This document shows, in pieces, positions 37,227-46,056 of a stretch of DNA of 64,000 nucleotides (positions within the stretch are counted from its first letter, which is position 1; each line of letters opens with the position of its first letter). A program made the position numbers and the translations under genes. The notes beneath the pieces are model-generated. The model worked only from the letters and a program-made list of their open reading frames with translations. It was not told the DNA's origin and ran no database searches. This stretch comes from Vreelandella neptunia (GTDB lineage: Bacteria; Pseudomonadota; Gammaproteobacteria; Pseudomonadales; Halomonadaceae), in the NCBI RefSeq assembly GCF_022489065.1, contig NZ_JAKVTW010000005.1, forward strand, positions 62,001-126,000, read 5' to 3'.

Positions 37227-37264
37227 CTCTCTCTAATGCTTCGATAGTCCATTAGCGGAGAGAG
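37227..37264 (+). promoter_or_regulatory. Leader hairpin covering the ribosome site of the AraC-type gene
   Basis: CTCTCT-CTAATG (37227-37238) can pair with CATTAG (37250-37255) and AGAGAG (37259-37264), with a three-base bulge. The right arm contains the GGAGAGAG ribosome site of the GTG start at 37268. If it forms in RNA, it would hide the ribosome site. It could instead be a DNA operator. Confidence 0.45.
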
Positions 37265-37267
37265 ACC

Positions 37268-38272
37268 GTGACTCGCCACGTTGCCCTGCTTGCCTACCCC
37301 GACTGCCAACTGCTGGATGTCAGCGGGCCCTGGCAAGTGTTTGCCAGTGCCAATGCGCTAAGCCCCCAACCGCTCTATCAGTTGACGCTGGTGGCCGATG
37401 CCGTTGGCCCAGTGGCTACCAACGGCGGTTTAGCGATTCACGCCACCCATAGCTACCACCAACTTAATCGTTTACTGCCGCTGGATACGCTCTTGGTGGC
37501 GGGGGGCAGTGGCGTCATCCAGCAGCGTGAAATCGTCACTGTGAAAGAAGCGCTGCGCGCGGTTGCCCCTCAAGTGAGACGCCTTGGGTCTATCTGCTCC
37601 GGGGCATTTTTATTAGCCGCTGCAGGGCTGTTGGATGGTTGTCGTGTGACCACTCATTGGCGTCATGCTCAGCAATTAGCTGATGAGTACCCCGCGCTAA
37701 GCGTCGAGCCCGATGCGCTGTATATCGAAAGCAATGCCCGCTACACCAGCGCTGGGGTAACCGCAGGGATTGATTTAGCACTCTCTTTAGTGGAGGCGGA
37801 TCACGGCGCGGCGTTAGCCGGGCGAGTGGCCCATGAGCTGGTGGTGTTTCTACACCGCCCCGGTGGCCAGTCCCAGTTTAGCGAAGCACTGCGCCACCAG
37901 CAGGATGCCGGCCCGCTACGGCGGCTACTCGATCAGCTTCACGCGGATCCCGCTTCCGATCACTCCCTTGAGCGGATGGCTGATGTGATGGCGGTGACAC
38001 CGCGGCATCTAACGCGTCTGTTTAAGCGTCACTTGCAGGTTTCACCTGGGGCGTACCTGACCCAACTGCGCCTGGAGCAAGCGCGGCTAGCGCTGCTCAA
38101 CGAGCGCGAACAGCTATCCCTTGAGCGACTGGCACAACGCTGGCGGTTGGGCGGGGCGGAGCAGTTGCGTCGCCAGTTTCAGCGCTATTACGGCGTGTCG
38201 CCCTCGGTTTATCGTCAGCGCTTTGCTTCCTCCCACGCTGATTCCCTTCAGGAGAATCTCTCATGCGGTTAA
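37268..38272 (+). CDS. GlxA-type AraC-family transcriptional regulator (DJ-1/PfpI domain)
   Basis: A 334-aa regulator with an N-terminal DJ-1/PfpI-like domain (HVALLAYPDCQLLDVSGPWQ; LGSICSGAFLLAAAGLLDG with the nucleophile-elbow Cys) and a C-terminal AraC double helix-turn-helix (LERMADVMAVTPRHLTRLFK; LSLERLAQRWRLGGAEQLRR). The start is GTG. It overlaps the following MFS gene by ten bases, so it probably regulates that exporter. Inducer unknown. Confidence 0.9.
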   Translation: MTRHVALLAYPDCQLLDVSGPWQVFASANALSPQPLYQLTLVADAVGPVATNGGLAIHATHSYHQLNRLLPLDTLLVAGGSGVIQQREIVTVKEALRAVAPQVRRLGSICSGAFLLAAAGLLDGCRVTTHWRHAQQLADEYPALSVEPDALYIESNARYTSAGVTAGIDLALSLVEADHGAALAGRVAHELVVFLHRPGGQSQFSEALRHQQDAGPLRRLLDQLHADPASDHSLERMADVMAVTPRHLTRLFKRHLQVSPGAYLTQLRLEQARLALLNEREQLSLERLAQRWRLGGAEQLRRQFQRYYGVSPSVYRQRFASSHADSLQENLSCG

Positions 38273-39432
38273 CCGTCACCCTGCTATCACTCTGCCAAGC
38301 GCTGTTGGTTACTGGTAATGTCCTGCTGATTGCCGTTTCACCGCTAATAGGCGCTTCTTTAGCACCCAGTGCGTCTTGGTCTACTGCACCTGTCGCCACT
38401 CAGTGGTTGGGGCTGATGTGCGCCACGATTCCCGCCTCGCTCATCATGGCCAAGCTGGGTCGTAAACGTGGTTTTATGCTGGGCAATATCGTTGGATTGG
38501 TAGGGGCATTGGTGGCGGTTCAGGCGTTGATGAGTGAGCGATTTGGGTTATTCCTGTTAGCCACGTGGCTGATCGGTATCGGCATTGGTTTTGGTCAACT
38601 GTATCGCTTTGCCGCTGTGGAGGCCGCCCCTGCGCCGATGCGCGACCGGGCGATTGGTTTGGTAATGGGCGGTGGGGTACTGGCGGCGTTTGCCGGGCCT
38701 TGGCTGGCAAGAGTGAGCCGTGAGTTGGGCGATGTGCCATTTCTGGGCAGCTTTGTTGGTTTAGCCGCGCTCTACGCATTGGCCCTGATAGTATTAATGA
38801 TGACACGACTACCCCCGGCTTCACGCACCCACGGGGAGGGCGTCGGCCTTCCTTTAAGTAAAATACTCAGCCAACCCGCATTTATTGCTGCCGTTACCGC
38901 AGCAACAGTAGGCTACGGCGTGATGAACATAGCCATGACCGCTACGCCGTTGGCGATGTCAGGAGCTGGGCATCACTTTAATCATGTCTCAATGACCATT
39001 CAGTGGCACGTGGTGGCGATGTTTTTGCCCTCCTTTTTTACCGGCCATTTAACCGCGCGGTTCGGCGCAAAAAGGATCATCGTCATGGGCTGCCTGCTGC
39101 TGGTAGCGAGCGCGCTGGTGGCGCAGTTTGATGCTGGCTTAGCAGGGTTTAACGTTGCGCTGATCTTGCTCGGCTTGGGTTGGAACTTTACCTTTCTGCC
39201 TGCCACTGGCCTGCTTACCGAATGCTACCGGCCGGAGGATAAAGCGCGCACCCAGGCCGCCAATGAGTTCTTATTATTTGGTACCGTCGCTATGTCGGCA
39301 TTATTGGCGGGGCCACTGGTGAGTTCTTTGGGCTGGGCAACGCTTAATCTACTGTTGATCCCTGTTTCGCTGATCCCTGTGGCAGTGCTGGTATGGCAAC
39401 GCCAAAGAGCACTGGCACAGAAGACTTTTTGA
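38263..39432 (+). CDS. Major facilitator superfamily transporter
   Basis: A 389-aa protein with 12 predicted helices. The loop 2-3 motif is MAKLGRKRGFMLGN, in the usual MFS motif-A position, and the second half has TGHLTARFGAKRIIVMG. The CAGGAG ribosome site lies inside the preceding regulator gene. Substrate unknown; the pairing with a GlxA-type regulator fits an efflux or metabolite transporter. Confidence 0.88.
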   Translation: MRLTVTLLSLCQALLVTGNVLLIAVSPLIGASLAPSASWSTAPVATQWLGLMCATIPASLIMAKLGRKRGFMLGNIVGLVGALVAVQALMSERFGLFLLATWLIGIGIGFGQLYRFAAVEAAPAPMRDRAIGLVMGGGVLAAFAGPWLARVSRELGDVPFLGSFVGLAALYALALIVLMMTRLPPASRTHGEGVGLPLSKILSQPAFIAAVTAATVGYGVMNIAMTATPLAMSGAGHHFNHVSMTIQWHVVAMFLPSFFTGHLTARFGAKRIIVMGCLLLVASALVAQFDAGLAGFNVALILLGLGWNFTFLPATGLLTECYRPEDKARTQAANEFLLFGTVAMSALLAGPLVSSLGWATLNLLLIPVSLIPVAVLVWQRQRALAQKTF

Positions 39433-39521
39433 TGAAGCGTTTGACCGCCGGGTCGATACTCTTTTCAATAACAGCTAGTAATAAAACGCTGGGTAATAGA
39501 GTATTTGGTATTTTAATATAT

Positions 39522-39556
39522 AGTGCTAGATATTTAGTGCTTCAATATCTAGCACT
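39522..39556. repeat. 13-bp inverted repeat with repeated TAGTGC elements
   Basis: AGTGCTAGATATT (39522-39534) and AATATCTAGCACT (39544-39556) are perfect complements around nine bases. TAGTGC occurs at the left arm, in the loop and again near 39565, all in an AT-rich stretch between the MFS and Cache-like genes. No T-run follows, so a terminator is unlikely; an operator or RNA hairpin is possible. Confidence 0.6.
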
Positions 39557-39653
39557 TAATTACTTAGTGCCTGAATTCATGGACGAAAGGTTATAGTAAG
39601 TCACTAGGCTGGATTTAACGTCTTGGCAGACGCTTTGATAGCAAGGTGGCACT

Positions 39654-41729
39654 ATGACTACCCTCTCTTTATCTCCGGGCTTGTCCAGCCGAGTTAGCTC
39701 TTGCTCTTCCTCCGCAAGGTCACTGGGTACCTCTACCCGAGTGCACTCTGCGCAATTGTTGGAGCCGCCCGCATACGTTAAACACTATGACAGTCAGCTG
39801 TCCCATTTGGATAACTGGTTAGCCATCATTGCCTTGGTAGGAAAGGTAGCAAGTCGCAGTGGGGCTAATGGAGTGTTGGATCGTGTATCGGAAGTCCAGG
39901 ATCGTTTTCGTCTTTTACGGGTTCAGCTTGCCACCGCATTGACGGAGGAGTACGCCCGCGAATATGAGATGGTATTGGGGGGCAGAGCGGCGATTGCGGT
40001 TGATATGCTGGTGCGTAACCTCTTCGAGCGATCTGCCGATATTGTTTTTCTTGCGACCGACAATCTCCTTCGTGCCTACATGGAGAGTGGCGACGAGACC
40101 AGTGCGGTAACTATTAACCAGCATTTGCAGCGCTATGTTGCTAAATACTCCGTTTATGACGATGTAATGCTGCTGGATGCAGAGGGCAACCTGCGTACCC
40201 GGCTAACATGTGCAGATGCTGATGTTCCTCGTGATGACGCGCTGTCTGCATCCCTTTCTCAATCTCTTTCTCTAGGGCATGCCGATTACCTTGAATACTT
40301 TGCAGCCACCCCTTTAATGACCCAGAGGCATCGGGCGCTGTTGTTTGTTGCGCCTATTTATCAACCGGAAACAACGCCGTCGGCATGCCTGGGCTATCTC
40401 GCCTTGAGCTTTAACCTTGATGAAGAGATGCAGGGCATTTTCGAAGAGGTGGCTGACAGCCAATATGAACTTGCCTTGCTAGACAAAGATGGCCGCGTAG
40501 TCGCATCTAGCTTACCCCAGCTAAGGCTGGGTGAGTCGATGCAGCAGGTGGGCGTCGCATGCGTTGAAGTCCTTATGCTCGAAGGTAAAGCCTATGCATG
40601 TCGGCAAATCTCAGGCACCCCCTATCAAGGGTATGCGGGGCTAGGCTGGCGCTGTATTGCACTGACGGAGCTAGTGGGAAGTGCCAAGCCGCAGTCGCAC
40701 GAAACGAGCGCATCATCGGTAGCCGCTGATTTAGTGAAAGGGCAGCTCAGCGACATCCGCCAGCAGGCATCCATCATTGCGCAGCAGCTTAATCTTGCGG
40801 TGATCAATGGTCATATCATCTCTGTGCGCCACAAGGCAGTTGAGTTAGTGCCGGTGCTGCACCAGATTCGTGAGATTGGCAATTTGACGGAACGGCTATT
40901 CGGCGTCTCTATCTCAACCTTAAGCGAAGGAATGAGCCAGACAGCCATTGCCGATGCCTCCATGCGCGCCTTTAGCATGGTCAGTATTCTGGATCGCAAC
41001 CTGTATGAGCGGGCCAATGATGTCCGCTGGTGGGTGCTGGATGAGCGTATTCGTAGGCAGTTAAGTGCGGCGGCTGATGGCAGTGAGCAGGCGCGCAGTG
41101 AAATATCCGCGGTTATCCGCTCTATTAACCGCCTTTACACCGTTTACACCAAGATTTTAGTGTTTGATCGAGAGGGCATTATCGTCGCGGTTTCTGATCA
41201 GGCATCCTCAGATATTGTTGGCACCCGGGTGCCTGAGTCACTGCCTTTGGCAGCGTGCTTAACCATCTCCTCTGAACAGGGGTATGTGGTTTCATCGTTT
41301 GCTGAGAGTGAACTGTACGCCAATCAACCCACTTATCTTTACTGCGCCCCCGTGATCGACTTTAACAGCCATACGATTGTCGGCGGTATTGCCACCGTGT
41401 TTGATGCGACGCCAGAGTTTCAGCAGATACTGGCGGATAACCTTCCCGTCAGAAGTGCGGAATCACTGCCTCCTTTTGCGCTGTTCATCAATGCTGAAGG
41501 TCTGGTGATCTCTGCTACGGTGCCCGGCATCTCCTTGCCTTTACTGCTAGATGGCTGCTATGAGGAGGTGCTGGCGTTACGAGATGGCCAGCGCTTGTTC
41601 CAACGGCTCGAGTACGAGGGCAACAGCTACTTATGTGCGATGGTCGCATCAATAGGCTATCGAGAGTTCAAACGTCAGGATAATTACCGCAATGATGTCA
41701 TCTCAATCGCCTGTCTTCCTATCGACTGA
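39654..41729 (+). CDS. Soluble tandem Cache-like sensory protein without output domain
   Basis: A 691-aa protein of unknown function. It appears to be two related modules: the first carries RNLFERSADIVFLATD (121-136) and YSVYDDVMLLDAEG (165-178), the second RNLYERANDVRWWVLD (448-463) and YTVYTKILVFDREG (495-508). Each then ends in an EGxxYxC segment (309-316 and near 660). This resembles the cytosolic Cache-like segments I recall preceding CheW-like domains, but the protein stops after that segment. There is no signal peptide or membrane helix. AAGGTGG precedes the start. It stands alone, with converging neighbours. Confidence 0.65.
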   Translation: MTTLSLSPGLSSRVSSCSSSARSLGTSTRVHSAQLLEPPAYVKHYDSQLSHLDNWLAIIALVGKVASRSGANGVLDRVSEVQDRFRLLRVQLATALTEEYAREYEMVLGGRAAIAVDMLVRNLFERSADIVFLATDNLLRAYMESGDETSAVTINQHLQRYVAKYSVYDDVMLLDAEGNLRTRLTCADADVPRDDALSASLSQSLSLGHADYLEYFAATPLMTQRHRALLFVAPIYQPETTPSACLGYLALSFNLDEEMQGIFEEVADSQYELALLDKDGRVVASSLPQLRLGESMQQVGVACVEVLMLEGKAYACRQISGTPYQGYAGLGWRCIALTELVGSAKPQSHETSASSVAADLVKGQLSDIRQQASIIAQQLNLAVINGHIISVRHKAVELVPVLHQIREIGNLTERLFGVSISTLSEGMSQTAIADASMRAFSMVSILDRNLYERANDVRWWVLDERIRRQLSAAADGSEQARSEISAVIRSINRLYTVYTKILVFDREGIIVAVSDQASSDIVGTRVPESLPLAACLTISSEQGYVVSSFAESELYANQPTYLYCAPVIDFNSHTIVGGIATVFDATPEFQQILADNLPVRSAESLPPFALFINAEGLVISATVPGISLPLLLDGCYEEVLALRDGQRLFQRLEYEGNSYLCAMVASIGYREFKRQDNYRNDVISIACLPID

Positions 41730-41740
41730 CCGCTGCTTAA

Positions 41741-42187
41741 TTAAAAATCACCCGGCGCGCACTGCAAGCAGGTAAGCCCCAGGGCACGCCATTGAGCAAC
41801 CACCGCATCTCTATCATCCAATACTAGCCAGGGTGCAAAACCATCGCTGCGCATGCGCGATAACAGCGCCGCTTTCACCGTTTCATCATCCACATGGTCA
41901 TCGCCTTCCGGGCGTAGATATATAGCATCAAAAGGAATGGTATGTCGCTCTAACCAGCGCTGGGTATGATCGCGATGGCTGTCTGGGCGACCGCTGCAAA
42001 TGACGATCTGTTGGCCTTGGGCCTTAAGGATTTTGACCAGCTTGGCGACCGCTTCAATCACCGGTGCTTCGGCCATATGGGCGAAGAAGGGGTCCCACTG
42101 TTTTTGACTACCCAACACCCACTCGCTGACATGGTGAGGGTGGAACTCGGCCAAGGTGCCGTCGACATCAACAATTACTGCGGACAT
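41741..42187 (-). CDS. HAD-superfamily phosphatase, polynucleotide kinase 3'-phosphatase-like
   Basis: A 148-aa HAD phosphatase with the catalytic DVDGT motif (D7, D9), ICSGRPDSHR as motif II, and VLDDRDAVVAQWRALGLTC as the C-terminal acid motif. It resembles the phosphatase domain of polynucleotide kinase/phosphatase proteins, but lacks a kinase P-loop. The ATG at 42187, preceded by GGGAG, overlaps the MBL gene by 13 bases; a start at 42280 would lie deep inside that gene. It is the last gene of the ABC/MBL operon, so a phosphorylated ligand is likely. The exact substrate is unknown. Confidence 0.78.
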   Translation of the reverse strand: MSAVIVDVDGTLAEFHPHHVSEWVLGSQKQWDPFFAHMAEAPVIEAVAKLVKILKAQGQQIVICSGRPDSHRDHTQRWLERHTIPFDAIYLRPEGDDHVDDETVKAALLSRMRSDGFAPWLVLDDRDAVVAQWRALGLTCLQCAPGDF

Positions 42188-43266
42188 GCAAAACTCCCTA
42201 AAGTGGAAAAGGTGGTAGAACGAGCATCGGTGCTGAAATGAGGCGTGGTGCAGAGACGTTTTCCTAGTCGCTTGCGCCACTCGCTCAACGGTTGATCAGT
42301 GAGGTGAGTAAATAGCGGCACTACGTGAGAGGCGCCCAACTGATCGGCAAGTGCCATCAAATGCGAGGCGCGTAGGTGAACGTTCCAGCGCTGCCAAAGC
42401 ACGTCGCCTGCGGCCAGCTGGGCACAGCGCTCGGGGGTTAAGTAGCCAGTATGCAGCAACCGATGATCGGGCCACTGGGCGGGAGCGTCGTCGCGATCAC
42501 TGACCAGCATTAGCGCCGCGTTGGTATCATCCGGGCGTGCAAGAACGCTAGCAATCGCTGCCTCAGTGCCGGGGCGGCGCAGCGTGTCAGGTAGGGCCAG
42601 CAGGGCGGCCAGATTAGCGCGAATGACGGCATCTATCGCTAGCGTTAGCCCCCACGCTTTAGCCTCTTCTGTTAGCCATAATGCCATCTCCAATGCGCGC
42701 CCGGTGGCGGGCACGGGAAATACGAGGGGCTGCATTAAGTGTTCGCTAATAGCGTGAATACACCCTTGCTGTGATTGGTCGTAAACACCGTACGAGGCAT
42801 CCAACAAGGCAATCCCGGCGGGTGGTGGTGTGTCGAAGGGAAAGAGCCTTGATTCGAAACAGGCATCGCCGCTGTAAAAAACACCTTCTGCCACCGCTAA
42901 ATGCAGCCAAACGCCCCCCAGGGAGTGCCCCGCCTGGCCGGTGGTGACGGTGATACCTTCCACCTCTATGGTGCCGCGCTCTGGCAAGGGCCGCCACTGC
43001 CTGTTCTTTGGCAGTGCCTTGGCCACCAGTGGTGTGCAGTAAAGCGGTAGCTCAGCGGGCAACTGCGCGACACCACCAATATGATCAATATGGTCGTGGC
43101 TAATCAAAACGGCATCCACATCCAAATCGTTCGCCCAGGTGATTGGGTCGCCGGGGTGCAGCGCACCGCCTGCATCCAGCAGCAGACGCTTACCCTGGGT
43201 TTCCACTACTACTGCGGCGGGCCCCTTGTCGCCTAACCCACTGAGAACATTAATATGTACACTCAT
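42175..43266 (-). CDS. Metallo-beta-lactamase-fold hydrolase (possibly beta-CASP-like)
   Basis: A 363-aa MBL-fold hydrolase. The metal motif SHDHIDHIGG matches HxHxDH; QAGHSLGG supplies the next histidine and YSGDACFES the bridging Asp. The second half (VFPVPATGRALEMALWL and later LRASHLMALADQLGASHVVP) recalls the beta-CASP insert and following His motif of RNase-type members, though weakly. The ATG at 43266 overlaps the ABC ATPase stop as ATGA. No signal peptide, so it acts in the cytoplasm, probably on the imported compound. Confidence 0.75.
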   Translation of the reverse strand: MSVHINVLSGLGDKGPAAVVVETQGKRLLLDAGGALHPGDPITWANDLDVDAVLISHDHIDHIGGVAQLPAELPLYCTPLVAKALPKNRQWRPLPERGTIEVEGITVTTGQAGHSLGGVWLHLAVAEGVFYSGDACFESRLFPFDTPPPAGIALLDASYGVYDQSQQGCIHAISEHLMQPLVFPVPATGRALEMALWLTEEAKAWGLTLAIDAVIRANLAALLALPDTLRRPGTEAAIASVLARPDDTNAALMLVSDRDDAPAQWPDHRLLHTGYLTPERCAQLAAGDVLWQRWNVHLRASHLMALADQLGASHVVPLFTHLTDQPLSEWRKRLGKRLCTTPHFSTDARSTTFSTLGSFACPQ

Positions 43267-44354
43267 TGATCGGGCTCCATGCACCAACCCTGATCCAGAC
43301 TAACGGCGACCTGGCTGCCTACTTTAGGAGCGGTGCGATGGTAAGCCAGCAGGGTTTCGCTGCTGGGCAGGCGCAGGCTGAGCTCATATCGCTCGCCACG
43401 AAAAATCACGTTCTCTACCTGGGCGGTGAGTTGATGTGCGGAGGGCAGTTGAGTGGCAATCTGGATATGCTCGGGGCGCACCAGTACCGCCTGGGTACGT
43501 TCAGATTCTGTGGCGTTTAGCCCGCGCATAAGGGTGGCGTGCTCAAGAAGCTTTCCTGGGCTACCGGCAGCAACCTTTAGCTGGCTGCCCTGGCCGATAA
43601 AGCCCGCCACCCAAGCAGTGCGGGGTTCGTGGTAAAGCGTTTGCGGTGTGCCCCACTGCACCAGTTTGCCCGCTTTCATCACGGCGATTTTATCTGCCAG
43701 TGCCATGGCTTCGGTTTGGTCATGAGTCACATAGACCAGCGTGGCTCCTGTGCGCTGGTGAAAGTCGCGGAAGCTGTGCTCCATGGTGGCGCGCAGGTGA
43801 CGGTCAAGGTTGGCCAGTGGCTCATCCAGCAGTACAACGGAAGGGTCGCTCACTAAGCAGCGTGCCAAAGCAACGCGCTGGCGCTGGCCACCGCTAAGCG
43901 CCTGGGGCATACGCTCGGCGTAGGCTTCAAGCTCTACTAACGCTAACGCTTGCTGAACGCGCTGTTGATACTCGGTGCCACGCAAGCCGCGCAGTTTGAT
44001 CGGATAGCCGACGTTATCGGCAACGCTCATATGTGGCCACAGCGCATAGGATTGAAAGACCATTGCCATGTCGCGCTGCTCTGGCGGCACATGGGTCTCG
44101 GGGCTTGCCAGGGTGCGACTGCCCAATTGAATCCTGCCCCCATTCACGCTTTCAAAGCCCGCCAGCATCCGCAGCATGGTGGTTTTGCCGCAGCCGCTAG
44201 GGCCAAGCAGGGCAACAAACTCGCCCGGTTTAATCTCCAGCGACAGCTCATCTACGGCAACGTGTTCGCCAAAGCGTTTGGTGACACGGTCAATGCTTAG
44301 CCCTGCTGCGCTTAAACCTGATGTGTTTCGCTCTTCTGTGTTTAGCCCTGCCAT
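43263..44354 (-). CDS. ABC transporter ATP-binding protein (Fe(III)/phosphonate/sugar-phosphate type)
   Basis: A 363-aa ATPase with Walker A GPSGCGKTT, signature [13 protein letters not shown], Walker B VVLLDEPLANLD and a C-terminal TOBE-like regulatory region (VLVRPEHIQIA). It powers the importer made with the fused permease and binding protein next to it. Its start overlaps the permease end by 13 bases. The sequence class covers ferric iron, 2-aminoethylphosphonate and hexose-phosphate importers; the phosphatase and DeoR neighbours favour a phosphorylated organic ligand. Confidence 0.88.
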   Translation of the reverse strand: MAGLNTEERNTSGLSAAGLSIDRVTKRFGEHVAVDELSLEIKPGEFVALLGPSGCGKTTMLRMLAGFESVNGGRIQLGSRTLASPETHVPPEQRDMAMVFQSYALWPHMSVADNVGYPIKLRGLRGTEYQQRVQQALALVELEAYAERMPQALSGGQRQRVALARCLVSDPSVVLLDEPLANLDRHLRATMEHSFRDFHQRTGATLVYVTHDQTEAMALADKIAVMKAGKLVQWGTPQTLYHEPRTAWVAGFIGQGSQLKVAAGSPGKLLEHATLMRGLNATESERTQAVLVRPEHIQIATQLPSAHQLTAQVENVIFRGERYELSLRLPSSETLLAYHRTAPKVGSQVAVSLDQGWCMEPDQ

Positions 44355-46054
44355 GGAATGACTCCTTTAGGTAGCCGCGGTGCCAATAGGCTGAGGGCCA
44401 GCATCAGCGAGGCGACCATGATCACTACCAGCACCGAAACCGCAGCGGCCAACACACTTTCGCCGCCTTGATCTAAGTTGAAAATCAGCACGCCGAGGGT
44501 TTCGTTACCGGCGCTCCATAGCAGCGCTGAAACGGTAAGTTCGTTAACGGCCAGTAAGAACACCAGCAGCCCGCCGGCAAACAGTGCGGGTGCTACCAGC
44601 GGTAAAATAATGCCGCCAAGTCGCCGCCAGGGGCCTGCTCCCGCTAGTTGAGCGGCCTCTTCAAGGGAAGGGTCTAGCTGAGCCAAACTGGCTGCTACTG
44701 GTTTGACGCAGACCACCAAAAAACGCGCCAGATAAGCGACAAAAATCAGCCCCAGGGTGCCGTAAAGCGCGACATTGATAATCGGCAAAGGGCGCACAAA
44801 TAGCAGAATGCAGGCAATCGCCAGCACCACGCCGGGAAGTGCGTAGGGAATCTCAATGGCACTGAGCACCACGCCGCGCCAGCGATCCGGCAAGCGCTGC
44901 AGCCGGTAAGCTAACGGTAGGCTCAATAACATCAGCACCACCGCCGCGCTGCCCGCCAACCATAGGCTGTTACGCACAGCTCGCCATGTTGCCCCTTGGC
45001 GACCCACCACTTCGGCGTAGGCGTTAAGCGTGGCAGTATCGGCGTTAAGCGGTACACCCACCGCGGGTACTAGCGAGCTAACAACGAGCGCCAGCAGCGG
45101 CGCGACTAAGATAATCAATAAGATGCCGACCAGCGTGGCCGTTACCAGGGTGCGCCAGCGGCCAAGGGTAAAATCATGGGATCGGCCACTATGACCACCC
45201 AATCCAAACCGGCTGCGGCCCATTAAGTGTTGTTGCAGCGCGACGCCCGCTAAGGCCAGCAAGCCAATCAATAACGACAGGGCGGCCATTTCCGCTAGAA
45301 CGCCAGTACCAAAACTGGCCATTCGCTGATAGATCAGCGTTGGCAGCACGTAATAACCCGCTGGAATGCCCAGCATGGCAGGAATGCCGAAGTTACCGAG
45401 GCTGGAAATAAACGCCATTGCGCCCCCGGCGATTAAGCCGCTGCGGGTCACCGGCAGAATAATATGTCCCCACACCTGGATCTGTTTGGCACCGCTAATG
45501 CGGGCGGCTTCAATAAGCTCGCGAGGCAAAGAGAGTAGGCTAGTGCGCAGGGCTAGAAACACCAGTGGCGCACTTTGAATACCTAACAGTAGGGCGATAC
45601 CTTCTGCCGAGTAGAGGGGTTGCGGGCTACCCATTGGCGGCGCCATACCAATACTTTTAAGGAGCGGGCTGGCAGGCCCGAACAGCTGTAGCCAGCTTAA
45701 CGCGGTAACTTGAGGGGGAATCATCATCGGCAGCATGAAGCAGAATACTAGCCATGTTTTGCCACGCACATTGGTCAGCGTGATGGCAAAGGCAAATAGG
45801 CTACCCAGTACCAGGGCGATCAACATGCCGAGCCCAGAGGTATAAAGGCTATGCCACAGTGCTCGCCAAGTGCTTGCGCTGTTGAGCACTTGCCACAGCG
45901 GCGATTGACGCCCCTGGGTAAGGTCGCTCAATGCTTCTATCAGCAAGCGTAAGCTAGGCGCCAAGCTTAGTAGCACAATGCCGATCAAAAGGCTTGAAAG
46001 CAGCCAGCGATGCTGGCTGCCGTACGTTTTGTCATAGCTCAGGGCAGGCGTCAT
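44342..46054 (-). CDS. ABC transporter permease, two fused membrane domains
   Basis: A 570-aa permease with about 12 helices and two EAA-type loops (EAARISGAKQIQVWGHIILP in the first half; EEAAQLAGAGPWRRLGGIIL in the second), so one polypeptide supplies both membrane halves, as in the FbpB/AfuB group. It starts two bases after the binding-protein stop and overlaps the ATPase gene. Confidence 0.9.
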   Translation of the reverse strand: MTPALSYDKTYGSQHRWLLSSLLIGIVLLSLAPSLRLLIEALSDLTQGRQSPLWQVLNSASTWRALWHSLYTSGLGMLIALVLGSLFAFAITLTNVRGKTWLVFCFMLPMMIPPQVTALSWLQLFGPASPLLKSIGMAPPMGSPQPLYSAEGIALLLGIQSAPLVFLALRTSLLSLPRELIEAARISGAKQIQVWGHIILPVTRSGLIAGGAMAFISSLGNFGIPAMLGIPAGYYVLPTLIYQRMASFGTGVLAEMAALSLLIGLLALAGVALQQHLMGRSRFGLGGHSGRSHDFTLGRWRTLVTATLVGILLIILVAPLLALVVSSLVPAVGVPLNADTATLNAYAEVVGRQGATWRAVRNSLWLAGSAAVVLMLLSLPLAYRLQRLPDRWRGVVLSAIEIPYALPGVVLAIACILLFVRPLPIINVALYGTLGLIFVAYLARFLVVCVKPVAASLAQLDPSLEEAAQLAGAGPWRRLGGIILPLVAPALFAGGLLVFLLAVNELTVSALLWSAGNETLGVLIFNLDQGGESVLAAAVSVLVVIMVASLMLALSLLAPRLPKGVIPWQG

Positions 46055-46056
46055 GA

